Shown piece by piece: positions 57,159-64,000 of a stretch of DNA of 64,000 bases; positions within the stretch are counted from its first letter, which is position 1, and every line of letters begins with the position of its first letter. The stretch is from contig CAKPNI010000005.1 in the NCBI GenBank assembly GCA_934168355.1, forward strand, positions 1 through 64,000, in the 5' to 3' direction. The notes below the pieces were generated by a model. It did not search any database and was not told the DNA's origin. It saw nothing but the letters and a program-made list of their open reading frames with translations. The DNA is from an uncultured Clostridia bacterium. GTDB lineage: Bacteria > Bacillota > Clostridia > TANB77 > CAG-508. Made by a program: the position numbers and the translations under genes.

Positions 57159-58394
57159 ATGAGAATAGGATTATTCACAGACTCATATCCGCCATACATA
57201 AATGGAGTATCAACAAGCGTATACAATCTAAGAGAAGCACTAAAAAAATTAGGACATACGGTTTACATAGTAACAGTAAATGATAGTATAATAAAACACG
57301 AATACGACGAAAAAGAAAAAATACTAAGAATACCGGGAATACCAATAGGAATATATGATTATAGATTGAGCGAAATATACTCGATATCGACAGTAAAAAT
57401 GATAAAAAACTGGAATTTGGATGTAATACATTCACATACAGAATTTGGAGTAGGAATATTTGCAAGAATACTGTCAAAAAAATTCAAAATACCGCTTGTC
57501 CATACATATCATACATTATATGAAGACTACACACATTATATTACACATAATCATTTTAATAAATTAAGCAAAAAAATAGTAAAAGACTTAACAAAAATAT
57601 ATTGTGTAAAAACAGCAAAAAAAACAATAGTGCCAACAGACAAAATATACAAATTATTCAAAGAAAAATACATGATAAAAAAAAATATATGTGTAATCCC
57701 AAGTGGAATAGATGTAGAAAGATTTTTTGAAGAAAATGTAAAAAAAGATAAAGTTGAACAAATAAAGGAAAAACATGGAATTGGAGAAGATGACTTTACA
57801 ATTATATTTGTTGGAAGATTAGCATCTGAAAAAAATATAGAATTTCTATTAAATGCACAAAGAAAATTAATAGAAAAAAGAATTACAAATATAAAACTGC
57901 TAATAGTTGGAGATGGACCAGAAAAAGAAAATTATATCAATATATCTCGAAAACTTAATATATTTGACAAAGTAATATTTACAGGAAAAATTGAGCAGGA
58001 AGAAATTCAATATTATTACCAATGTGCAGATGCATTTGTAACAGCTTCAAACTCAGAAACCCAAGGCTTGACAGTAATAGAAGCAATGGCAGCAGGGGTT
58101 GTTCCAATCTGTATAAATGATATGGCATTTATGGATATGGTACCTAAGGAAAGTTTGTTTAGTAACCAAAATGAATATATAAATAGACTTATTACATTTT
58201 CAAAAGATGAAGAATTAAGAAAAAAATATAAAGTAGAAATTAGAAAAAAAGCAGAAGCATACAGTTCAAAAGCTTATGCTCAAAAGGTACTTGATGTATA
58301 TAATGGAGTGCTATATGGAGGAAAAAAAGATAATACATTAAAAAGTAAAGGATTAGGAAATGAAAAAGAAAAAATGGTTGGGAATTTTATTTAA
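57159..58394 (+). CDS. GT4 glycosyltransferase, 1,2-diacylglycerol 3-glucosyltransferase-like
   Basis: 411 residues. FTDSYPPYINGVSTSVYNL, HSHTEFGVGIFAR, the HTYHTLYEDYTHY stretch and the donor motif SETQGLTVIEAMAAG match monoglucosyl-diacylglycerol synthases of Firmicutes. It would glucosylate diacylglycerol at the inner membrane face, before the enzyme encoded upstream adds a second sugar. The end overlaps the next gene by 35 bases. ATG 57159 follows AAAGGGG. Confidence 0.83.
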   Translation: MRIGLFTDSYPPYINGVSTSVYNLREALKKLGHTVYIVTVNDSIIKHEYDEKEKILRIPGIPIGIYDYRLSEIYSISTVKMIKNWNLDVIHSHTEFGVGIFARILSKKFKIPLVHTYHTLYEDYTHYITHNHFNKLSKKIVKDLTKIYCVKTAKKTIVPTDKIYKLFKEKYMIKKNICVIPSGIDVERFFEENVKKDKVEQIKEKHGIGEDDFTIIFVGRLASEKNIEFLLNAQRKLIEKRITNIKLLIVGDGPEKENYINISRKLNIFDKVIFTGKIEQEEIQYYYQCADAFVTASNSETQGLTVIEAMAAGVVPICINDMAFMDMVPKESLFSNQNEYINRLITFSKDEELRKKYKVEIRKKAEAYSSKAYAQKVLDVYNGVLYGGKKDNTLKSKGLGNEKEKMVGNFI

Positions 58395-58929
58395 TGTAGT
58401 TACAGTAATTATGACTATATTAATAGTAATTTTTATTATTTATGGAATAAAATTAGGAATATTTAGAGATAAAAACATTTTAATTGATTATATGAAAAAA
58501 TTTGGAGTTTTTGCACCACTTATTTTTATATTTATTCAAATTGTTCAAGTTGTTTTTCCTGTAATACCGGGTGGGGCAAGTTGCTTAGCAGGTGTTCTTG
58601 CCTTTGGCTCGGTTTGGGGATTTGTTTATAATGAGATAGGTCTTGTAATTGGTTCGGTTGCAGCATATTATTTGTCTAAAATATATGGACTTAGACTTAT
58701 AAATAGTTTGTTTAAAAAAGAACAGGTGGATAAGTATTTGGGATATATAAGAAATAATAAGTTTGAAAAAGTTTTCTTATGGGGAATTGTTTTGCCTGGT
58801 CTTCCAGATGACCTTTTGTGCTATATTGCGGGGCTAAGTAATATTTCTTTTAAGAAATTTTTAGCTATAATTATTTTGGGTAAGCCTTTGGCCTTACTTA
58901 TGTATAGTGTTTTTGCTTATGTGATTTGA
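58360..58929 (+). CDS. VTT/DedA-like membrane protein (TVP38/TMEM64 family)
   Basis: 189 residues, five hydrophobic helices. FPVIPGGASCLAGVLAFG and GSVAAYYLSKIYG carry the SNARE-associated motif, with WGIVLPGLPDDLLCYIAGLS. Relatives move lipids across membranes, which fits its overlap with a glycolipid synthase gene. Start ATG 58360 lies inside the end of that gene (35-base overlap) and the pair is likely co-translated. Confidence 0.87.
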   Translation: MKKKKWLGILFNVVTVIMTILIVIFIIYGIKLGIFRDKNILIDYMKKFGVFAPLIFIFIQIVQVVFPVIPGGASCLAGVLAFGSVWGFVYNEIGLVIGSVAAYYLSKIYGLRLINSLFKKEQVDKYLGYIRNNKFEKVFLWGIVLPGLPDDLLCYIAGLSNISFKKFLAIIILGKPLALLMYSVFAYVI

Positions 58930-58950
58930 ATATAATTTAAAACAATCATA

Positions 58951-58979
58951 TTGACTTTATATAACTTTTAATGTAGAAT
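58951..58979 (+). promoter_or_regulatory. Sigma-A-type promoter
   Basis: TTGACT (58951-58956), 17-bp spacer, TAGAAT (58974-58979), upstream of the YihY gene. Confidence 0.72.
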
Positions 58980-59035
58980 TCAAATAATAAAATTCAAAGA
59001 TATTTGTATGTTGGCAGTTTTGGGGGATGTTAGAC

Positions 59036-59863
59036 ATGGAAAAAATAAAAAAATGGTATAAAGAGATTGCAAAATTAATGTATAATGTAAAAGTGGACCG
59101 AATAGGAGAATGTTCGGCCCAGTGTGCATATTACACAATTTTGTCCTTTATACCATTTATTATTTTGCTTATTACTTTAATTCAATATACAAATATTAGG
59201 CCACAAACTCTATTTGAAGCAATTTCTAAGATTATTCCATCAGGCATGAATGAATTTGTTTTAAGCATTGTTCAGGAGGTTTATTCTAAATCAATAGGTA
59301 CAGTTTCAATATCTATAGTTTTTACGATTTGGGCCGCAGGAAAGGGACTGTTTGCATTGACAAAAGGATTACAGGTTGTTTATAAAACAAATGATAAGAA
59401 ACAAAGTTCATATATTTATTTAAGACTTAATGTGCTTTTTGAAACAGTTTTGTTTATTGTATTAATTGTTGTAGGGCTTACTATGCTTGTGTTTGGCGAT
59501 AGTTTGAAAAATATTATACAAAGGTATTTTGGAGGACTTGAAAATTTTAATACAATTTCTTTTATTTTTACCGAGGTTTTGTTTATTTTTGCTACTTTTC
59601 TTGTATTTTTGTTATTATATAGATTTATGCCAAAACATAAGGTGACATTTAAAAGCCAGTTATGGGGAGCTATTTTTGGTGCAATTGCTCTTAATGTAGT
59701 TTCTTTTGTATTTTCTAAGTATCTATATATTTTTAAAGGTTTTTCTTGGACTTATGGAAGTTTAACTACTTTGATGCTTATAATGATGTGGACTTATTCT
59801 TGTTTTTATACTGTGTTTTTGGGAGCGGAATTTAACAAATGGGTAACTAAATCTAAAATATAA
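59036..59863 (+). CDS. YihY/UPF0761 family membrane protein
   Basis: About 275 residues, six hydrophobic helices. RIGECSAQCAYYTILSFIPFIILLI, KGLFALTKGLQVVYK, FLLLYRFMPKHKVTFKSQLWGA and YGSLTTLMLIMMWTYSCFYTVFLGAEFN are the family's conserved blocks. The family was once mislabelled RNase BN and has no established enzymatic role. ATG 59036 is preferred to 59027 because TGGGGGA is then correctly spaced. An in-frame CGA Arg codon is at 59099. Confidence 0.9.
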   Translation: MEKIKKWYKEIAKLMYNVKVDRIGECSAQCAYYTILSFIPFIILLITLIQYTNIRPQTLFEAISKIIPSGMNEFVLSIVQEVYSKSIGTVSISIVFTIWAAGKGLFALTKGLQVVYKTNDKKQSSYIYLRLNVLFETVLFIVLIVVGLTMLVFGDSLKNIIQRYFGGLENFNTISFIFTEVLFIFATFLVFLLLYRFMPKHKVTFKSQLWGAIFGAIALNVVSFVFSKYLYIFKGFSWTYGSLTTLMLIMMWTYSCFYTVFLGAEFNKWVTKSKI

Positions 59864-59927
59864 GTTCATTAAATATTACAAATTTATTACATAAATTTTT
59901 CAAATATTTTACATTTTTAAAAATCAA

Positions 59928-59956
59928 TTGAAAATGATATTTAAGTATGCTATATT
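59928..59956 (+). promoter_or_regulatory. Sigma-A-type promoter of the second RCC1 gene
   Basis: TTGAAA (59928-59933), 17-bp spacer, TATATT (59951-59956), about 80 bases before the gene. The leader between contains CTAGTACATAAAAATATACAT-like direct repeats of no known role. Confidence 0.65.
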
Positions 59957-60039
59957 TGAAATGTACTAGTACATAAAAATATACATTAATAGCTATGTGT
60001 AAATAGTACATATAAATAAAAGAAAGGATGAAATCAATT

Positions 60040-61735
60040 ATGAAAATTGAAAAAAATAACATGAGAGGAATTACCTTAATAGCCCTAATAGTCACAATTA
60101 TAGTGCTTTTAATATTAGCAGGAATATCAATAAGCATGTTAACAGGCCAAAATGGCATACTAAACAGGGCATCAGAGGCAAAAAACAAAACAGGAGTATC
60201 ACAGGAAGAAGAAACTGTAAAACTTTCAATATCAGATGCTTTAACACAAGGGTTAGGAACAATTTCAACAGAAAATTTGCAAAATGTTTTAAGAAACAAT
60301 GGCTTAAATGGACCATTAACAGGAGATGGACCATGGACATATACAGGAGAATATAAAAAATATAATATCGAAAAAAGCGGAAGTGTAACAAGCAAAGAGC
60401 AAAATAGTGCGTCAAGTGATAAAATTGTGAAAGCACTTGGAGATTATGGTGTGACCGAAGATAATAGATTGTTGAAGTTGGAGAAGGAAGAAAAAGAGAT
60501 TGTAGAGGTAAGCGAAAAGATAGATTCAAGATGGTTTAAAGTATTAAAAGGTGATCCAGTAGAAGAAATTGGAGAAATAGAGAAGGTTTATGATGGATTT
60601 GGAAGCTACTATATAATTAATACTAATGGAGAGATATATGCTTGGGGTGATAACCAATTTGGACAATTGGGAATAGGAAATAAAGAAAATCAAAGTAATC
60701 CAGTAAAAATATCTGGATTGACAAATATAGAAAAAATATATATTGAGAATGGTTCTACTTTCGCAAAAACAAAAAACGGAGAGGTGTATGCTTGGGGATA
60801 TAATTATTTTGGACAATTAGGAATAGGAAATAAAGAAAATCAAAGTATACCAGTAAAAATAAATGGGATGGTAAAGGTTGAAGAATTGTACATTGTAGGA
60901 TTTAGCAATTTTGCGAAAACAAATGATGGAGAAATATATGCGTGGGGAGTTAATTGGTATGGTGAGTTAGGAATAGGAAATGAACAAAATCAAAGTACCC
61001 CAGTAAAAATAGCTGGATTGATAGATATTGAAGAATTATATATTGGAGAAACTAGGAATTTTGCAAAAAACAAAAATGGAGAGATATATGCTTGGGGTGA
61101 TAACCAATTTGGACAATTGGGAATAGGAAATGAACAAAATCAAAGTACCCCAGTAAAAATAGCTGGATTGATAGATATTGAAGAATTATATATTGGAGGA
61201 AGGAGTAATTTTGCAAAAAACAAAAATGGAGAGATATATGCTTGGGGATATAATGAGGATGGAGATTTGGGAATAGGAAATAGTGGAAATCAAAGTTTGC
61301 CAGTAAAAATAAATGGATTGTCAGATATTGAAAAATTATACCTTGGTGGAAGTAGTAATTTCGCAAAAAACAAAAATGGAGAAATATATGCTTGGGGAAA
61401 TAATCAGGACGGACAGCTAGGAATAGGTAATACAGAAAATCAAAATACTCCAATAAAAGTTGATGGATTATCAGATGTTCGTGAAATTTTATATGGTGAG
61501 TATGTTATAAAAAATGATAACAGAATATATTTGATTAGTGGTCCAACGAATAATACACCGGAAATGATAGATAATCAAATTCCAAGTTTTAAAGAAAAGG
61601 ATGAAATCATTAACAAAATTGAGTATGCAGAATATCGGAGATTCATCACAGGGTTATAATAATAATTATTATTATACAAATAAAAACAATGTTTATTTAC
61701 TTGAGTCTATTGTTACTTATCCGGCTCCAGAGTAA
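60040..61735 (+). CDS. Pseudopilin-leader RCC1-repeat surface protein, C-terminus reached by a +1 shift at CGG
   Basis: The leader MKIEKNNMRGITLIALIVT, one helix and MLTGQNGILNRASEAK are followed by a linker region nearly identical to that of the protein at the window start, then six RCC1 blades (YAWGDNQFGQLGIG and variants). At CGG 61636-61638 the zero frame runs only seven more codons. Skipping the C gives EYGDSSQGYNNNYYYTNKNN and ends YPAPE at 61733-61735, comparable in length and ending to the MSMPE of the paralogue. This join rests on the paralogue rather than a conserved family, so it is weaker than the others. ATG 60040 has AAAGGA upstream; 60028 is also possible. Total about 560 residues. 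Confidence 0.75.
61636..61638 (+). other. Candidate +1 recoding site in the second RCC1 gene, TAT C GGA
   Basis: CGG in frame; GGA (61637-61639) opens a frame of 32 further codons, against seven in the zero frame. Both RCC1 paralogues carry such a site, at opposite ends of the gene. Confidence 0.65.
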
Positions 61736-61738
61736 TAA

Positions 61739-61916
61739 ATATGTAAGATATTCAAATGAGTTTGATGTCTTTGCGAGAACGATAAACGGAGAGGTATATG
61801 CTTGGGGAGCTAACGGAAGAGAACAATTGGGAATAGAAAATGATAAAAATGATTACCTATATAATATGATTAAAACTTTAAATAGCAAATCATATTTATA
61901 TAGGTCTTTTTTATAA
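61739..61916 (+). pseudogene. RCC1-repeat remnant
   Basis: Frame coding KYVRYSNEFDVFARTINGEVYAWGANGREQLGIEND up to TAA 61914-61916. It contains one recognisable RCC1 blade but no start or leader and lies three bases after the stop of the RCC1 gene. It looks like the tail of a former longer or duplicated propeller. The sequence 61917-61975 is plain leader of fruK. Confidence 0.7.
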
Positions 61917-61988
61917 TCTCACCAATAGAAAAATTCCCAGTATAAATTTCTCTCAAATGGAAAAACTTAAAACAAAGGAGAAAAGAAA

Positions 61989-62897
61989 ATGATATACACA
62001 ATAACTCTAAACCCAGCGTTAGATTACATTATAGCTATCGAGCAAATACAGCTAAATGAAATAAACACAAGTCAAGACGAGCATATACTGCCAGGCGGAA
62101 AAGGAATAAACGTATCTATAATACTAAAAAGGCTAGAAGTAGATTCTATAGCTTTAGGATTTATTTCGGGTTTCACAGGAGAAGAAATAAAAAGACTTGT
62201 CGAAACAGAAAAAATAAAAACAGACTTTATAAATTTAAAAACAGGAAATTCTAGAATCAATGTAAAAATATTAGAAGAAGAAAAAGAAACAGCAATAAAT
62301 TCAAAAGGACCGGCAGTAAACAATAAATCAATTGAAGAATTATATCAAAAATTAGATATCATAAAAAAAGACGATATTTTAGTTCTATCAGGAAGTACTC
62401 CAAAAGGAATAGATGAAAGTATTTATGAAAAAATATGTGAAAAAATAAAAGAAAAAAATATAAAAATTGTTGTAGATTCTACAAAAAATTTGCTATTAAA
62501 TACTTTAAAATACCAACCATTTTTAATAAAACCAAATCACCATGAGTTAGGAGAAATATTTAACACAGAAATCACAAATAAAGATGAGGCCTTGGAATAT
62601 GCAAAAATCTTACAACAAAATGGCGCTAGAAATGTGCTTGTTTCTATGGGTAGCAAAGGTTCAGTCCTTTTAGACGAAAACGGAAAAACATATAAAAAAG
62701 ATGTAATAAAAAACAAAAACGTGATAAATACAGTAGGAGCAGGAGATTCCATGGTAGCAGGATTTTTAGCAGGTTATTTAAAATATCAAAATTATGAAGA
62801 AGCCTTAAAATTAGGCATTGCATCAGCTACTGCGACTGTAAATGATGTATTTCTTGGAACAAAAGAAAAAATTCTTGAATATTTTAACAGCTTTTAG
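61989..62897 (+). CDS. fruK: 1-phosphofructokinase
   Basis: 302 residues, PfkB/ribokinase family. ITLNPALDYIIAIEQIQLNEIN, the first signature LPGGKGINVSIILKRL, SGSTPKGIDESIYE and the second signature NTVGAGDSMVAGFLAGYL with the catalytic Asp (GAGDS). It phosphorylates fructose-1-P made by the PTS encoded downstream. ATG 61989 follows AAAGGAG. Confidence 0.94.
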   Translation: MIYTITLNPALDYIIAIEQIQLNEINTSQDEHILPGGKGINVSIILKRLEVDSIALGFISGFTGEEIKRLVETEKIKTDFINLKTGNSRINVKILEEEKETAINSKGPAVNNKSIEELYQKLDIIKKDDILVLSGSTPKGIDESIYEKICEKIKEKNIKIVVDSTKNLLLNTLKYQPFLIKPNHHELGEIFNTEITNKDEALEYAKILQQNGARNVLVSMGSKGSVLLDENGKTYKKDVIKNKNVINTVGAGDSMVAGFLAGYLKYQNYEEALKLGIASATATVNDVFLGTKEKILEYFNSF

Positions 62898-62919
62898 TCA
62901 AAATAAAAATATAAATTGT

Positions 62920-63018
62920 TCCGTTGGGACCGGGTCTTTTTGAAACATTCCCCATTTAAGAACCGTCCCCCAAATGGGGAATCCCCAACAGAGAACCGTC
63001 CCCAAATGGGGAGAAAGG
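62920..63018 (+). repeat. Mixed REP-like element between fruK and the PTS gene
   Basis: It starts with CCGTTGGGACCGGGTCTTTTTGAAACATT as at 20395 and continues with CCCCATTTAAGAACCGTCCCCCAAATGGGGAATCCCCAACAGAGAACCGTCCCCAAATGGGG-type units as at 47549. It is a composite of two family subtypes. Confidence 0.85.
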
Positions 63019-63026
63019 AAAAAACG

Positions 63027-64000
63027 ATGAAAATAACAGACTTAATAAACAAAAATGCCATTGACCTAAATGTCCACATACAAACCAAAAAAGAGCTAAT
63101 AAAAAAAGCAGTAGAGCTAATGGCGCAAAACGGAAACATAAAAGATTTAAATGAATATGAAAACCTAGTCCTAAAAAGAGAAGAAGAAGGCACAACAGGA
63201 ATAGGAGAAGGAATAGCAATACCACATGGCAAAGGTGATTGTATAACAAAACCTGGGCTTGCGGCAATGGTAATTCCAGATGGTGCGGATTTTGATGCTT
63301 TAGATGGAAATAAAGTTAATTTATTATTTCTAATAGCGGCACCAGATACGAAAGATAATGTCCATTTAGATGTTTTAAGCAGATTATCGACCCTTCTTAT
63401 GGACGCAAGTTTTAGAGATGAATTATTAAATGCAAAATCTAAAGAAGAATTTTTAAGAGTAATAGATGAAGCAGAAAATGCCAAATTAAATAAAAATGAA
63501 AATCAAAATAATGGCTATGAATTACTTGGAATTACAGGCTGCCCAACAGGAATTGCTCACACATATATGGCAGCTGAGGGGTTAGAAAATGCGGGAAAAG
63601 AAACAGGTCATCCAATAAAAGTAGAAACTCAAGGGCAATCTGGAGCTCAAAATGTTTTAACAGATGATGAAATAAAAAAAGCTAAAGCAATTATAATTGC
63701 AGCTGATATAAATGTGGATTTATCTAGATTTGATGGCAAAAAAGTTTTAAGAACAGGTGTTACAGATGGAATTCGTAGGCCAAAAGAATTAATAGAAAAG
63801 GCTTTAAATGATGATATACCTGTTTATCACCATACAAATTCTGAAGATGGAGGAATAGAAAACGAAGATAAAGCTTCAGGTGGAAAAAACATCTATAAAC
63901 ACTTAATGAGTGGTGTTACACATATGTTACCATTTGTTGTAGGTGGAGGAATTTTAATTGCTATTGCATTCTTATTAGATGATTATTCTATAAATCCATC
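63027..64000 (+). CDS. fruA: PTS fructose transporter subunit IIABC (3' end outside window)
   Basis: At least 324 residues in the window. EIIA domain (1-150) with the phosphorylated His in GIAIPHGKGD; EIIB domain (about 170-265) with the phospho-Cys in GITGCPTGIAHTYMAAE; then the first EIIC helix (MSGVTHMLPFVVGGGILIAIAFLLD). It imports fructose as fructose-1-P, the substrate of the FruK encoded upstream. ATG 63027 follows AGAAAGGA. Confidence 0.95.
   Translation, partial: MKITDLINKNAIDLNVHIQTKKELIKKAVELMAQNGNIKDLNEYENLVLKREEEGTTGIGEGIAIPHGKGDCITKPGLAAMVIPDGADFDALDGNKVNLLFLIAAPDTKDNVHLDVLSRLSTLLMDASFRDELLNAKSKEEFLRVIDEAENAKLNKNENQNNGYELLGITGCPTGIAHTYMAAEGLENAGKETGHPIKVETQGQSGAQNVLTDDEIKKAKAIIIAADINVDLSRFDGKKVLRTGVTDGIRRPKELIEKALNDDIPVYHHTNSEDGGIENEDKASGGKNIYKHLMSGVTHMLPFVVGGGILIAIAFLLDDYSINP

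Overview
The window is very AT-rich DNA of an anaerobic, low-GC Gram-positive bacterium, most likely an uncultivated gut-type member of Clostridia. The support is a forespore sigma operon (spoIIAA-spoIIAB-sigF) with spoIID, a V/A-type ATPase operon, DisA, a SUF Fe-S operon without Isc, a PTS fructose system, GGAGG-type ribosome sites with many TTG/GTG starts, and several surface proteins with a GITLIAL pseudopilin-like leader. All genes read on the + strand except prs and a Crp/Fnr-type regulator.

Most important observation: seven native genes are interrupted by a single extra C placed directly before an in-frame glycine codon. Each insertion creates an in-frame CGG codon, and homologous protein sequence resumes exactly one base later (C|GGN). 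The genes are a window-edge RCC1 pseudopilin, sigF, ntpI, ntpE, a crp/fnr regulator (minus strand), sufS and a second RCC1 pseudopilin. I inspected the CGG triplets I could find in the other native genes and found none in frame, while CGT, CGC and CGA are used in frame as Arg. The only CGG codons read in frame lie in one visibly foreign, higher-GC gene (32513-33259). This suggests that CGG is unassigned in this lineage and triggers +1 frameshifting or four-base decoding (CGGN as Gly), including in housekeeping genes. A systematic sequence error is the main alternative and fits poorly.

Layout: 1-1638 RCC1 surface protein; 1899-4513 sporulation genes; 4562-7380 class A PBP with a leader peptide; 7439-13554 cysS, an MntA/HepT pair, trpS, argS, ldh; 13603-15901 small membrane protein, tRNA-Thr, ychF and an LAKTG-anchored surface protein; 16002-25707 transglutaminase-like protein and the V-ATPase operon (H, C, I, K, F, E, A, B, D); 25740-29289 two pseudopilin-leader surface proteins, one with a candidate diversity-generating-retroelement variable region; 29570-32318 acyl-CoA ligase and a damaged prs; 32513-33259 the foreign P-loop gene; 33416-37502 pgi, acyl-ACP thioesterase, disA, cyclophilin; 37544-39996 crp/fnr and a truncated nrdD-like gene; 40044-47574 pfk, ttcA, alpha-amylase, acyltransferase, der, a HipA-like pair; 47622-54216 a DtxR-fold regulator with its own promoter and operator, followed by sufCBDSU and mnmA; 54314-59863 AAA/PD-(D/E)XK protein, two glycolipid-type glycosyltransferases, a VTT protein, a YihY protein; 60040-61916 second RCC1 protein and a remnant; 61989-64000 fruK and the start of the fructose PTS gene.

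About a dozen GGGACCGTT/GGGGACGGTT palindromes (REP-like) are scattered between genes, usually just upstream of the next ribosome-binding site. They extend several open frames at the 5' end artificially, so starts were moved downstream to the first codon behind a Shine-Dalgarno sequence.
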